DNA from: Arthrobacter sulfonylureivorans
GTDB lineage: Bacteria; Actinomycetota; Actinomycetes; Actinomycetales; Micrococcaceae
Reading direction: 5' to 3'
Assembly: GCA_004000035.1 (NCBI GenBank)
Contig: RJAE01000014.1
Location: 1-64,000, forward strand
Length of the DNA stretch: 64,000 bases
The translations under genes were made by a program, and so were the position numbers. Below the pieces are notes generated by a model. The model worked only from the letters and a program-made list of their open reading frames with translations. It was not told where the DNA came from and did not search any database. Positions 34,708 to 43,834 of the stretch are shown one piece after another. How positions within the stretch are numbered: position 1 is the stretch's first letter; every line of letters begins with the position of its first letter.

Positions 34708-36144
34708 ATGAGCGCACACATCGGTGTGACAGGTCTGGCCGTCATGGGTGCCAACCTGGCACGGAACTTTGCCCGTAACGGCTATACGGTCGCCCTGCAC
34801 AACCGCTCGGTGGCAAAGACGGACGCGCTGCTGCAGGCGCACGGTGACGAGGGCGACTTCATCCGCACCGAATCTCTGCAGGAGCTGGTGGACAACCTGC
34901 AGAAGCCGCGCCGCGTGCTCATCATGGTCAAGGCCGGCAAGCCTGTGGATTCGGTGATCGAGCAGTTGGTCCCGCTGCTGGAAGAAGGCGACATCGTCAT
35001 CGACGCCGGCAACTCGCACTACGAGGACACCCGCCGCCGCGAAGCGTCGCTGGCCGAGAAGGGCCTGCACTTCGTGGGTATCGGCGTCTCCGGCGGCGAG
35101 GAGGGCGCGCTGCTCGGTCCCTCCATCATGCCTGGCGGCTCCCGCCAGTCCTATGACTCGCTCGGCCCCATGCTGGAAAAAATCTCCGCCAAGTACGACG
35201 GCGAGCCCTGCTGCCGCTGGATCGGCACCGACGGCGCGGGTCACTTTGTGAAGATGGTGCACAACGGCATCGAATACGCGGACATGCAGGTCATTGGCGA
35301 GGCCTACGACTTGCTTCGCACCGGAGCCGGCCTGGAGCCGCAGCAGCAGGCCGAGATCTTCACCGCCTGGAACAAGACCGAGCTTTCGTCCTTCCTGATC
35401 GAAATCACTGCAGAGGTGCTGGCCCACACCGATGCCAAGACCGGAAAGCCGTTCGTCGACGTCGTCGTGGACTCGGCCGGCCAGAAGGGCACCGGCCGCT
35501 GGACCGTCGTCTCGGCGCTCGAGCTCGGCTCGCCGGTGTCCGGCATCGCCGAATCCGTCTTCGCCCGCGGCCTGTCCTCGCAGCGCGACCAGCGCGCCAT
35601 CGCCCAGGACGTCCTGACCGGGCACGAGGAGGACATCGAGGTGCCGCAGAGCTTCGTCGAGGACGTACGACAGGCGCTGTTCGCTTCGAAGCTGGTCAGC
35701 TACGCCCAGGGCATCGACATGCTCGGCTCCGCCGCCGGCGAGTACGGCTGGGAGCTGAAGCTGGACGAGATCGCCTCGCTCTGGCGGGCCGGCTGCATCA
35801 TCCGCGCCGAATTGCTGGACGACATCATGAAGGCCTACGCCGGTGACTCCAAGCCGGAGAACCTGCTCTTCGCCCCGGCCTTCGCCGAAGCCATCGGCGC
35901 CGCTGTCCCAGCCTGGCGCCGCGTGGTGGCCACCGCCGTCCAGCTGGGCATCCCCGTGCCAGTGTTCTCCTCCTCGCTGGCCTACTACGACGGCCTGCGC
36001 CGCAAGCGCCTGCCCGCCGCCCTCACCCAGGGCCTCCGCGACCTGTTCGGCGCCCACACCTACGGCCGCACCGACGCCGAAGGCACCTTCCACACCCTCT
36101 GGAGCGGCGACAAGTCCGAAGTCTCCGCCGTCGACACCCACTAA
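34708..36144 (+). CDS. gnd: 6-phosphogluconate dehydrogenase, decarboxylating
   Basis: This enzyme converts 6-phosphogluconate to ribulose 5-phosphate, CO2 and NADPH. The 478-residue product starts at ATG 34708 after GGAGA. It has the N-terminal Rossmann fold (IGVTGLAVMGANLARNFARN, with HNRSV suggesting NADP preference), the substrate motif GVSGGEEGALLGPSIMPGG, the catalytic region HFVKMVHNGIEYADMQ, and the C-terminal tail QGLRDLFGAHTYGR. Length is standard for the long GndA type. Tandem repeats and then a terminator follow the stop. Confidence 0.97.
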   Translation: MSAHIGVTGLAVMGANLARNFARNGYTVALHNRSVAKTDALLQAHGDEGDFIRTESLQELVDNLQKPRRVLIMVKAGKPVDSVIEQLVPLLEEGDIVIDAGNSHYEDTRRREASLAEKGLHFVGIGVSGGEEGALLGPSIMPGGSRQSYDSLGPMLEKISAKYDGEPCCRWIGTDGAGHFVKMVHNGIEYADMQVIGEAYDLLRTGAGLEPQQQAEIFTAWNKTELSSFLIEITAEVLAHTDAKTGKPFVDVVVDSAGQKGTGRWTVVSALELGSPVSGIAESVFARGLSSQRDQRAIAQDVLTGHEEDIEVPQSFVEDVRQALFASKLVSYAQGIDMLGSAAGEYGWELKLDEIASLWRAGCIIRAELLDDIMKAYAGDSKPENLLFAPAFAEAIGAAVPAWRRVVATAVQLGIPVPVFSSSLAYYDGLRRKRLPAALTQGLRDLFGAHTYGRTDAEGTFHTLWSGDKSEVSAVDTH

Positions 36145-36149
36145 TCACG

Positions 36150-36270
36150 CGGTGACCAACTGAGGTCGCCCCTAACAGGTGATCGACCAAGGTTGCCCCC
36201 TGTCGGTGATCGACCAAGGTTGTCCCTTGTCGGTGATCGACTAAGGTTGCTCTGCAACCGCGTGGAGATC
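36150..36270. repeat. Tandem 27-bp repeat array after gnd
   Basis: Units beginning GGTGATCGACCAAGGTTG start at 36178, 36205 and 36232, with a diverged unit before them at about 36150. The last carries ACTAAGG and then the terminal motif CCGCGTGGAGATC. Head and tail motifs are the same as in the trmD and yaaA arrays. Confidence 0.88.
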
Positions 36271-36282
36271 CTCAGCACCGAC

Positions 36283-36312
36283 GCCCCGCAACTGCTCAAG
36301 CAGTTGCGGGGC
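36283..36312. terminator. Terminator between gnd and the DUF2182 gene
   Basis: A perfect 13-bp stem (GCCCCGCAACTGC and complement) closes a TCAA tetraloop and is followed by ATTCGCGTTTT. It separates two convergent genes. Confidence 0.9.
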
Positions 36313-36371
36313 ATTCGCGTTTTGGGCTACGTCCGGACCTGCCCGGTTTTCCCGGGCGGCGGCCGCGCAGG

Positions 36372-37145
36372 CTACATCAACATGTCCGGGGCCATGTATA
36401 GCCCGGGCAGCAGCCAGGGATAGGCCGGCACGAAGCAGGCGAAGGCAATCAGTGCGGCGCCGATCGCACGGCTGAAAACGATCCCGTGGCGCCAGGTCTT
36501 TTCCAGCAGTACGGCGGCCGCGATGGCGGCCATCCATGCCAGGTTCATGACGCCGACGGTGATCAGCACCAGCATCAGCCCCCAGCAGCATCCCACGCAG
36601 TACAGCCCGTGGTACAGGCCCACGCGCACGTCGCGGAACGCCCCCCGATAGCTGGATACATGAAGCAGGAAGGCCACCGGTGAGCGGCAGTGCCTGAGGC
36701 AGAAGTTCTTTAGCGGCGTCAGTTGGTAGATGCCCGCGGCCGCCAGCAGCCCGGCTCCGATCCAAGCCGCGGCCGCCGGGGCATCGGCGGCCAGCTGGCC
36801 GCCGATAACGGATGCGGCGTAGGCCAAGATGCCGAAACCGGTCCAAGTGAGCAGGTATCCGGCCACCAGCGCGGTAGTCCGGACGGCCCGGGTCCGGCTG
36901 CTGCGCTCGGCGCGGATGGACCGTAGGTACGCCGACAGCAGCGGGGCCAGCGACGGCAGCATCATCGCGGTCATCATCAGCGCCCAGCCAGCGAGGAAAC
37001 CGGCCAGCCCCAGCCCCATGGCACCGGGGCCCGGCGGCATTCCGGCGGCCAGTTGCACCGTGAGGTACCAGGCCAGCAGGGCGCAGCCAATGAGGGCGAG
37101 CAGACCCGGACGGAAGCGTACGGCAGGAAAGACGCGGCCGGGCAT
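36372..37145 (-). CDS. DUF2182 predicted metal-binding membrane protein
   Basis: The 257-residue protein has six or seven hydrophobic helices and the DUF2182 signatures: WALMMTAMMLPSLAPLL, the PLKNFCLRHCRSP cysteine pair, and GLYHGLYCVGCCWGLMLVL. Conserved Met, Cys and His residues in the membrane suggest copper or other metal handling; this is family-level inference. The ATG at 37145 is preferred over a TTG at 37163, which would overlap the DUF1326 stop. The gene is the downstream partner of the DUF1326 gene, a pairing seen in many bacteria. Confidence 0.9.
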   Translation of the reverse strand: MPGRVFPAVRFRPGLLALIGCALLAWYLTVQLAAGMPPGPGAMGLGLAGFLAGWALMMTAMMLPSLAPLLSAYLRSIRAERSSRTRAVRTTALVAGYLLTWTGFGILAYAASVIGGQLAADAPAAAAWIGAGLLAAAGIYQLTPLKNFCLRHCRSPVAFLLHVSSYRGAFRDVRVGLYHGLYCVGCCWGLMLVLITVGVMNLAWMAAIAAAVLLEKTWRHGIVFSRAIGAALIAFACFVPAYPWLLPGLYMAPDMLM

Positions 37146-37146
37146 C

Positions 37147-37752
37147 CTAGGCTGACCAGGCAAAGGGGGCTGAGAAGGAGTTCTTGCCCACGTTGTCCCA
37201 GGTCATCCCGAATACGTCGACGCGCGAGGCGGTTGCCGTGCCGGCAGCCAGCGTGTCCGCCGGGAAGCCGATGCCGCTGACCTTCACACCCTGTCCGGTA
37301 GGATCCAGGCGCGAGACGAAGTCCTCGGCAGTAATGTCCACCCCGCCGCCGGCCTTGACCTGGTGCCGGTGGCCGTCGTCGCTGTAGCTGATGTGGACGG
37401 CCTGCATACCGGCCATCTCGCCGATCAGTGGCGCCAGTCCCTCCATCGGTCCGCCGCGCTGGCCGCCGAACACGGCACCAAGCGCCTCGGCCTGCTCAGG
37501 AGAGGCGGCGGCGTCCATCAGCATGCCGACCTTCCAGCCGCCGTCGCCCATCACCGCCGGAGTATCAGCCACGATGCAGACGTTTAGGCCGCCAACGTCC
37601 ACACCTTCCACCTCGCCGGTCGCGACGTGGAAGGCCAGCGCCACATCGCAGCGTTCGTTATCAGCCGGTGCGGTCAGGCCCGAAGTGCTGCACGGGCAGA
37701 TCATGTCGCAATTGCAGTTTTCGAAGTATGTACCTTCGATATGCCAGGACAT
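37147..37752 (-). CDS. DUF1326 family protein
   Basis: The 201-residue protein begins MSWHIEGTYFENCNCDMICP, the hallmark Cys-rich start of DUF1326, with CPCS following. The rest is a beta-rich domain (VEGVDVGGLNVCIVADTP, AVHISYSDDGHRHQVKAGG). DUF1326 and DUF2182 genes are regularly neighbours, so they probably work together, perhaps in metal delivery. It starts at ATG 37752 after GGGAG. The two genes almost abut. Confidence 0.92.
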   Translation of the reverse strand: MSWHIEGTYFENCNCDMICPCSTSGLTAPADNERCDVALAFHVATGEVEGVDVGGLNVCIVADTPAVMGDGGWKVGMLMDAAASPEQAEALGAVFGGQRGGPMEGLAPLIGEMAGMQAVHISYSDDGHRHQVKAGGGVDITAEDFVSRLDPTGQGVKVSGIGFPADTLAAGTATASRVDVFGMTWDNVGKNSFSAPFAWSA

Positions 37753-37834
37753 TCGAGGCTCCCTTCAAAGAGGCACCCCTCCTTGAATTGTCCTCCGCTG
37801 CAAAAACTAGGTCAACAAGCCAGTAACGGCGGTC

Positions 37835-37930
37835 AGGTCCACATTGGCGGTCGTTGTTCTCCGCCGGGTCCACCGCCGGTTTCATCTCTCGCTGCGGTCC
37901 CAGTACCGGAAGGCCGGGATAGCCGCCCGG
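37835..37930 (-). pseudogene. Fragment of a cysE 3' end
   Basis: These 96 bases align with the last codons of the intact cysE at 44868-44965. On the minus strand the segment reads [16 protein letters not shown] against [17 protein letters not shown] in CysE. The similarity is roughly three quarters at the DNA level and includes sequence around the cysE stop. It is not part of any open gene. It lies in the 393-base gap between the DUF1326 gene and the subtilase gene. Confidence 0.7.
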
Positions 37931-37971
37931 CCGCATTCGCTGCGCAGGTGCGGCCTGGGGACTGCAGAGCC

Positions 37972-38020
37972 ACAGCAGTTCGGCGCGCAGTTGAGGTGCG
38001 GACTTGGGGAGAGTTCCGGG
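37972..38020 (-). pseudogene. Fragment of a ddh 3' end (left copy of a direct repeat)
   Basis: ACAGCAGTTCGGCGCGCAGT and the following TGAG are identical to 43836-43859, the end of the intact ddh. CGGACTTGGGG then matches again after three differing bases. The ddh stop codon is altered here (TAG to TGG). Same orientation as the intact gene, so the two copies form a direct repeat 5.86 kb apart. Confidence 0.75.
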
Positions 38021-38145
38021 GTAAACGTTGCCATCTCGACCGGCCCCCGATCACCTTGCTCAACATCCGGCACTGCATTTGACGTTATCGTGCAGTTCGT
38101 AGATTGTGGCCGTGAAAATCGGCGCTGGCGGTTCGCTGTTCGAAG

Positions 38146-40608
38146 TCAGAATTTCTTCGTCTTGGAGGACATTTTCGCGGCGGTCGTGTAGCCGGATTTG
38201 GTACCGGTGACCTTCACGCTGATCCGGTCACCGCGGTCGGCTGAGACGAGCGTGTAGGTCTTGGACGTGGCACCCTTGATGGGTTTTCCGGAACGGTGCC
38301 ACTGATACGTCAGTTTGGTGCCGGAGGTCCAGGTGCCGACTTTTGCGGTCAACTTCTGCCCGACCTTGGCCGTGCCGTAAATCTTCGGTTTTGCAGACTT
38401 CAGGGTGCCGGCGGCGACTTTGCCTGTCTTGGCAGAGGTTTTTGCTGCAGAGGCGTATCCGGCCTTGAACCCGGTGACCTTCACGCTGATCCGGTCACCG
38501 CGGTCGTCAGAAGTGAGCGTGTAGGTTTTAGACTTGGCGCCCTTGATGGGTTTTCCGGAACGGTGCCACTGATACGTCAGTTTGGTGCCGGAGGTCCATG
38601 TGCCAGTCTTGACAGTCAGCTTCTTGGCGACCTTGGCGGTACCTGTGATCTTCGGAGTGACGGTGGCGAGGGATCCGGCGGTGACTCGAACTGCGGCAGA
38701 ATCGCGGACGGTTGTGGTGTATCCGCTCTTGGCTCCGGTTATCCGGACTTTGAAGGACCTTCCGGAGTCGGCCGCAGTGAGGGGGTAATTGGTGCCGGTG
38801 GCCTTAGGGATGGGGGAGCCGTTGCGCAGCCACTGATACGTCAGAGCAGTGCCCGTGGTCCAACGCCCGGTTGTAGCCTTGAGCATATTGCCGACCTTGG
38901 AATGACCAGTGATTATGGGCGTGGCGGTGGCGAGAACGCCTGCTGAAATTGCCGCAGATTGGCGGACGCTGTTGGCGTAACCGCTCTTAGTGCCTGTCAC
39001 TCGGACCGAGACTTTGGAACCGATCTCGGCCGGGGTCAGCCGGTGGGTGGGGCCCGTTGCCCCAGTGATGGACGATCCGTCGCGGAGCCACTGGTAGGAG
39101 AGCAGAACAGGTTGGGGGGACCACGTGCCTGGGTTGACGGAAAGTGTTCCGCCGATAGCCCCCGTTCCGACGACGACGGGCGTGCCGGCTTTTAGCTTTG
39201 GCAGAACGGAGTCGACGGCCGTCAGAGCGCTCACCAGACCTGCACCACAGGCACCCGAGCAGCCGGCGATTGGACGTGCCGAACTCTTGATGACAGCCTC
39301 GATCTGGGCGGGGGACAGGAGCGGGTTTGCCGACTTCATCAGGGCCGCAATACTGGCCACGTGTGGTGCAGCCATGGAAGTGCCCTGCATGCTGGCGTAC
39401 CCCTCTCCTACGGGAACCGTAGTTCCGGTGTCCACCGTTGAGGTGATGCCGCCAGCCGCGTACCTCATGTCTCCACCCGGCGCCGTCACGTCGACGGCTG
39501 CTCCGAAGTTGGAGTATCCGGCGCGGTTACCGGTAGGACCGGAGGCGGCTACCGTAATAACGTCGCTGCAGTTGGCTGGTGAAGTGTACTCGGCCGGTTC
39601 GGCTTCGTTGCCGGCCGCGACCACTACAGTGCTCCCCCTGCCAACCGCAAAGTCGATGGCGTGCTGCATGCTGGGGCTGCAAGCATCGCTGCCGCCAAGG
39701 CTCATATTGATAACGTCGGCGGGATTCGGATTCGGATTCGTGTCTTTCACCTCTCCGCCAGCCGCCCAGATTACGGCATCAGTGATATCGGACATCCAGC
39801 CCCAGCAGGCGCCCAGCGCGCGGACGGGAACGATTTTCGCACCATGGGCTGCGCCTGCCACTCCTCGACCGTTGCCTGAGACGGCAGCGATGATGCCTGC
39901 CACATGGGTCCCGTGCCACGAAGAGTCGGAATCGATTTCGTCGCACCAGTCGCCATTGTCCAGCGGATCCTGATCACGCCCGTCGCCGTCCCGGGATATT
40001 TCGGGATCGGTGATCAGATCCGCGCCGGGTAACACATTAGCGTCGAGATCGCTGTGGCGGGTCACTCCGGTATCGATCACAGCCACCACTGACCCCTTGC
40101 CGGTCGTGGTGCTCCACGTTTCAGGGAAGGCCAAACCGGCCCTGCTGTTAGCGAATGACCATTGTCCGCTGTAGTACGTGTCGTTGGGAATATATGCCGG
40201 GTACATCAGGATGTCGTGCTCTGCGTACTCTACGTCCGGGCTGGCTGCTAAGGCCTTGACCAGATTGTTGGCTTCGCCGGCAGTGAGTGCCCGATCGGCT
40301 TCGACGACCTGGGCCCCGCCTGCCATTGTGTGCAGTTCCTCTATGGCGACGTCGGCGTCTGCAGCAGCCTCACTGTATGAACTGTCCCGGTTAGCGGAAC
40401 TGGCCCCGGCGGTGTCGCGGAACTTGACGATGAAACGGTCTCCCCGCAGAACCGAGGGATCCGCATGGAATGTGCGGGCATTCGGTAGTTCGGGATGACT
40501 GTCCGCTGCGTGCGCGGCAGAGATCGGAAGGACAGATCCAGATACGAGCGAAATCGCTGAAGCCGCGACGACCCACGCTGGTACCAGACGGTTGAACATT
40601 TCCGACAT
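38146..40608 (-). CDS. Secreted S8 family serine protease with C-terminal Ig-like repeats
   Basis: The 820-residue protein has a signal peptide (VVAASAISLVSGSVLPISAA, cleavage after about AHA), an inhibitor-I9-like propeptide (about 55-135), and a subtilisin domain (about 150-470). The triad is Asp in VAVIDTGVTRHSD, His in SSWHGTHVAGI and Ser in GTSMAAPHVAS; the oxyanion Asn is in AAGNEAEP. Four repeats of about 90 residues follow, each with YQWxRxG and a closing VTGxKSGY. The last two are nearly identical in sequence. The tail is very Lys-rich, with no LPxTG or membrane anchor. It probably acts outside the cell, perhaps held to the wall by the basic repeats. Confidence 0.93.
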   Translation of the reverse strand: MSEMFNRLVPAWVVAASAISLVSGSVLPISAAHAADSHPELPNARTFHADPSVLRGDRFIVKFRDTAGASSANRDSSYSEAAADADVAIEELHTMAGGAQVVEADRALTAGEANNLVKALAASPDVEYAEHDILMYPAYIPNDTYYSGQWSFANSRAGLAFPETWSTTTGKGSVVAVIDTGVTRHSDLDANVLPGADLITDPEISRDGDGRDQDPLDNGDWCDEIDSDSSWHGTHVAGIIAAVSGNGRGVAGAAHGAKIVPVRALGACWGWMSDITDAVIWAAGGEVKDTNPNPNPADVINMSLGGSDACSPSMQHAIDFAVGRGSTVVVAAGNEAEPAEYTSPANCSDVITVAASGPTGNRAGYSNFGAAVDVTAPGGDMRYAAGGITSTVDTGTTVPVGEGYASMQGTSMAAPHVASIAALMKSANPLLSPAQIEAVIKSSARPIAGCSGACGAGLVSALTAVDSVLPKLKAGTPVVVGTGAIGGTLSVNPGTWSPQPVLLSYQWLRDGSSITGATGPTHRLTPAEIGSKVSVRVTGTKSGYANSVRQSAAISAGVLATATPIITGHSKVGNMLKATTGRWTTGTALTYQWLRNGSPIPKATGTNYPLTAADSGRSFKVRITGAKSGYTTTVRDSAAVRVTAGSLATVTPKITGTAKVAKKLTVKTGTWTSGTKLTYQWHRSGKPIKGAKSKTYTLTSDDRGDRISVKVTGFKAGYASAAKTSAKTGKVAAGTLKSAKPKIYGTAKVGQKLTAKVGTWTSGTKLTYQWHRSGKPIKGATSKTYTLVSADRGDRISVKVTGTKSGYTTAAKMSSKTKKF

Positions 40609-41078
40609 ATGAATCCTAAAGCTCGTGATGAAGGCGCCAAGCTACTACAGGGCAGCCAACGAGTAGAGAAACCTAGGCGAGTGAAACGGACCTATATTTG
40701 TGCTGCGGCTTCTAAAACGCACTCGACGTTGAGCACCAGTTAGGGGCCGTCTTCTATCGTGCTATCGGCAGTTCCAATGGCTTCGTTATGGCTAAAGACC
40801 ATAGGTGCTCCGGACATTTGCGCCCTGTGCCGTTGATTGCTGTTCCCGGTCCGCTCTGCAACTCGGCTTCGAAGGGGCTGATCGAACACATTGTGCCTTA
40901 CAAGCGTTTTTGGTCGTGGCATCGTCAAAACCGTCAAAACCGGCGCGGCCGAGGGCCGCCAAGCCGAGAAATGGGTTGTTGCGGTATCGCAACAACCCAT
41001 TTCACGTGAGTCATGCTGGACTGATACCTTCCAAGTTCTGGTTAGGTTCTTCAGAGCATCGGCAGTGAGGGTATGTCC
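40609..41078. other. Gene-free region upstream of the subtilase gene
   Basis: The 470-base region carries no supported gene and is AT-richer than the chromosome average. It must hold the subtilase promoter. Its main structure is the long palindrome at 40969-41004. TCAAAACCG is repeated twice at about 40925-40941. Confidence 0.5.
40969..41004. terminator. Perfect 16-bp palindrome, likely terminator of the Ig-like protein neighbourhood
   Basis: GAAATGGGTTGTTGCG and its complement flank a GTAT loop. It lies just past the stop of the 41079 minus-strand gene, in the position of a terminator. The lack of a T-run and the extended symmetry also fit a miniature palindromic repeat. Confidence 0.65.
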
Positions 41079-42437
41079 CTAGAAGCCCTTGACGTATTCG
41101 ACTGATCCATCGTAGTGATCAGTAATGCGCCAGACTCCACCCTTGACTGCAGCGGCTGGGACATCGGCGAATACCACCCCGTAGCCCATCGAGGACTCAA
41201 CGTCTACATCCATGGGCAGCAACGATCCGATGTCGAGGTAGGAATCTTCTACCGTGTACCCGGAGTTGTTGTAGATATTTCCGTTGCTTCCGATGTATTC
41301 CACAACGATCCAGTCCGCTGGGTCAATGACGGAGTCGCTGATGTTACCCAGGAGCAGGTTTACATAGAGGTCGATTTTCCCTGGCTCTGTGTCACTTGGA
41401 GTTTGGCTTGGCTTGAAGAACGTCACCATCCAGTCCGGCATAGTGAAAATTTGGTCTAGGGCGAAAGGGTCCTGTTTGGTGGAGTTTACAAACAGGACAG
41501 TTTTCATGGAGGTGGCTTGTCCGGCCTTGTTCGAGACTTTGACCCGATAGGTGTCTAACTCGTTCTTAGACTGTGCGGTCAACGTGTAGTTCGCGCCAGT
41601 TGCTCCCGAAATTATCTTCCAAGAGAACTTGCCGTCTACTCCTTTGACCTCTCGCTCCCACTGATAGGACAGGGATCCTCCAGTCGCCTGGCTCTTGATA
41701 GTGACTGACCGACCGGCTGTGGTTTGGATCCAACCCTGGATCTTCACCGTCGGTTTAACGACGGTGGTGACCTTCACGCTTGAAGAGGTCGCATTTCCAG
41801 CCTTATTGCTCGCTATGACCCGGTACTCGTGTGCTGACTGTCCTGTGGCAGCTGTGAAGGACTGGGTGGACCTGGTGGCCTTGGCAATGTTCGCCCACTT
41901 GGATCCCGCCTTACGCTGCCACTGGTAGGACATGGAACCGCCGGTGGCTTTGACCGAAAGGGTTACATTCGATTTTGCAGTGGTGGTGACGCTCTTGGGT
42001 TGCGTTGTGATCTTAGGTGCGGAGACAACGGTTAGTGTGGCGCTCTTGGAAGTTGTTTTGCCTCGAGGGTTAGAGACAATGACGCGGTACTTTGCACCGT
42101 TGAGGCTGGTGGTGGCCTTGATATTGTGAATCTTGGTTTTTGCAGAAGAGCCCGTGGCTTTAACCCATCTGTGGGACGTGGGCTTCTTGACCTGCCACTG
42201 ATATTTGAGCTTGTTGCCAGAGGCTCTGACTTTGAAGCGGTGGCTTTTGCCTTTGGCCACGGTTGCAGACTTTGGGGCACTCGTGATCTTTGCTTTGCCG
42301 ACTGTCGTGGCGGCGGCGACCGTTGAAGTGACCGAATGGGCGATAGGACTCGCTTTGGCTGGAGCGAGTGCCATTGGTGCAGTGAATAGAAGCGTGGCCA
42401 TCACAATTGTGGTGGCGCGCTGAAGAAGCCTTTGCAA
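41079..42437 (-). CDS. Secreted protein with three Ig-like domains
   Basis: The 452-residue protein has a signal peptide (RATTIVMATLLFTAPMALAP) and three Ig-like modules of about 90 residues (roughly 48-138, 139-228, 229-318). Each has YQWxxK or YQWER and a closing Y-x-V-x-x-SN-x-xG motif, typical of bacterial Ig_3-like adhesin repeats. Residues 320-452 form a separate, unrecognised beta-rich C-terminal domain starting DPFALDQIFTMPDW. The TTG start at 42437 follows GGGGGAAT with proper spacing. Composition is Thr/Ser/Lys-rich and base use is AT-richer than the housekeeping genes. Probably an extracellular binding protein. Confidence 0.82.
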   Translation of the reverse strand: MQRLLQRATTIVMATLLFTAPMALAPAKASPIAHSVTSTVAAATTVGKAKITSAPKSATVAKGKSHRFKVRASGNKLKYQWQVKKPTSHRWVKATGSSAKTKIHNIKATTSLNGAKYRVIVSNPRGKTTSKSATLTVVSAPKITTQPKSVTTTAKSNVTLSVKATGGSMSYQWQRKAGSKWANIAKATRSTQSFTAATGQSAHEYRVIASNKAGNATSSSVKVTTVVKPTVKIQGWIQTTAGRSVTIKSQATGGSLSYQWEREVKGVDGKFSWKIISGATGANYTLTAQSKNELDTYRVKVSNKAGQATSMKTVLFVNSTKQDPFALDQIFTMPDWMVTFFKPSQTPSDTEPGKIDLYVNLLLGNISDSVIDPADWIVVEYIGSNGNIYNNSGYTVEDSYLDIGSLLPMDVDVESSMGYGVVFADVPAAAVKGGVWRITDHYDGSVEYVKGF

Positions 42438-42762
42438 GAATATTCCCCCAACGAGAATGAATGAATGAGCTGATGAAAGTGCGAGGTGCCCGCCATGATT
42501 TGCGAGTTACCTGAATACTACCCATCATTGCGTAATTGACGACAATGGTGTTATCAAGACCAACATGCGGATTCCATGCGGACTCCGCGCCTGCACCGGT
42601 TACTCGGGCCTCCACCGAGTGGGCCGCGGCGCCAGCAGTGGAACGAAGAAAAACACTGGCGGGCGAGAGAGATCGAAACAGCCTGGGATAAAGGTGGCCC
42701 CGAGGCAACCTGATCGGTTGTCCCGGGGCCAGCCGATGGAAACTGCGTCTCTGAAGGTCTAA
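42438..42762. other. Gene-free region between two secreted-protein genes
   Basis: The 325-base region contains no convincing gene or RNA. It must hold the promoter for the Ig-like protein and the end of the sunset-domain gene's neighbourhood. A GC-richer patch with CCCCGGGGC-like content lies near 42700 (CCCGAGGC, TCCCGGGG), which could form a weak hairpin. Confidence 0.35.
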
Positions 42763-43716
42763 CTAGCGCTTCGAAGGACGGTAGCCGGCATTGATGGCTG
42801 CGCCCTGACTAGCGAAGCACTCTTCAGGGTTGGTCCGGTTATAGAAGCCGCCGCCCGGAACGTGGTAAATCCAATCGCCGGATGAGCTCTGATTGCCCTT
42901 GATCGGGTAGCCCGCCGGGCAGTTCCAGCTGCCCGTGCCGGCTACGCGGCTGGGCTTCTTGCCGGACGTGATGGTCAGCCACTGTGTCTTAGTGGCCATA
43001 CGCGTGTAGCTCGACGACGGCAGACGGTACTTCACGCTCGTGGTTACTCTGTACTTGCCGGCTTTGAGGGAAGCGGATTTCTTGTTCCTGACCACCGTCT
43101 TGTTGCCTTGCTTGACCGTCAGAGTTTTGGAAACAACCTTTACCTCATTGGCCTTCGAAACATTCGGCTTGATGGTGGCCTTGCCGTTGTACGGAACTTT
43201 CTTCCCGGCGATCGTCTTCACTGCCACGGCATTGCGGACGACGAGTTTCTGAGTCTTGGTAGTGCTCTTGGAAGAGGAATGAATCCGTTTGTCGTCCTCC
43301 ATTACGTAATTCTTGTACTTCACGGTGGTTTTCACCGAGTACGTTCCGGCTTTGAGTTTCGCCTTGGCCTTATTTTTGACGACAGTCTTGTTGCCTTGCT
43401 TGACCGTTATGACCTTAGAGGTAACGGTGACCCAGCCGGCTGCGGCTACTGATGGCTTCACGGTGACGGTACCCTTGACCGGCGCCACCGGGTTGGCGAT
43501 CTTCTTGATGGCCAGGCTCGTCTTGGGCACAGGAGTCGGAACCGTTTCGTCGACGGTTGTGTCCGATACGGGCGTTGTGGCTGGCCAGGATGCCGCGTGT
43601 GCGGCCGTGACCGAACCGAAGAGGAGCGAGACTGCGGCTGCTGAGACCGCCATGCCCCGCACGAACGATGCGAGTTTCAATTTCCCCAACTTTCCCGGGA
43701 CGTGCGCCCGGACCAT
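42763..43716 (-). CDS. Secreted protein with duplicated beta modules and a C-terminal sunset domain
   Basis: The 317-residue protein has a basic n-region and signal peptide (GMAVSAAAVSLLFGSVTAAH). Two homologous modules of about 85 residues follow, each containing the segment LTVKQGNKTVV or ITVKQGNKTVV and ending in a VKYK/VKYR strand. The last 55 residues match the small sunset domain: WNCPAGYPIKGN, YHVPGGGFY, PEECFASQGAAINAGYRPSKR. That domain often follows nuclease or surface modules. The ATG at 43716 gives a clean signal peptide; a start at 43746 or 43749 would add about ten residues. No ribosome site is clear. Confidence 0.78.
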   Translation of the reverse strand: MVRAHVPGKLGKLKLASFVRGMAVSAAAVSLLFGSVTAAHAASWPATTPVSDTTVDETVPTPVPKTSLAIKKIANPVAPVKGTVTVKPSVAAAGWVTVTSKVITVKQGNKTVVKNKAKAKLKAGTYSVKTTVKYKNYVMEDDKRIHSSSKSTTKTQKLVVRNAVAVKTIAGKKVPYNGKATIKPNVSKANEVKVVSKTLTVKQGNKTVVRNKKSASLKAGKYRVTTSVKYRLPSSSYTRMATKTQWLTITSGKKPSRVAGTGSWNCPAGYPIKGNQSSSGDWIYHVPGGGFYNRTNPEECFASQGAAINAGYRPSKR

Positions 43717-43834
43717 AGCTATGACGGGGTTAATCGTATGACACATCACACCGCGCGCCGTCTAAGCGAAGGCATCGCTCGGGAGAGAGCAGAGTCGGCG
43801 TCGTCTGGGCCTTCGACCAGGCCGAAGCGAAACC

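Noticed and set aside
34705-36141. Minus-strand frame covering all of gnd
   Set aside because: Exact antisense shadow of gnd; no motif and no ribosome site.
40740-41009. Small genes around the palindrome on both strands
   Set aside because: Their similar endings result from the palindrome being read on both strands; no start signals.
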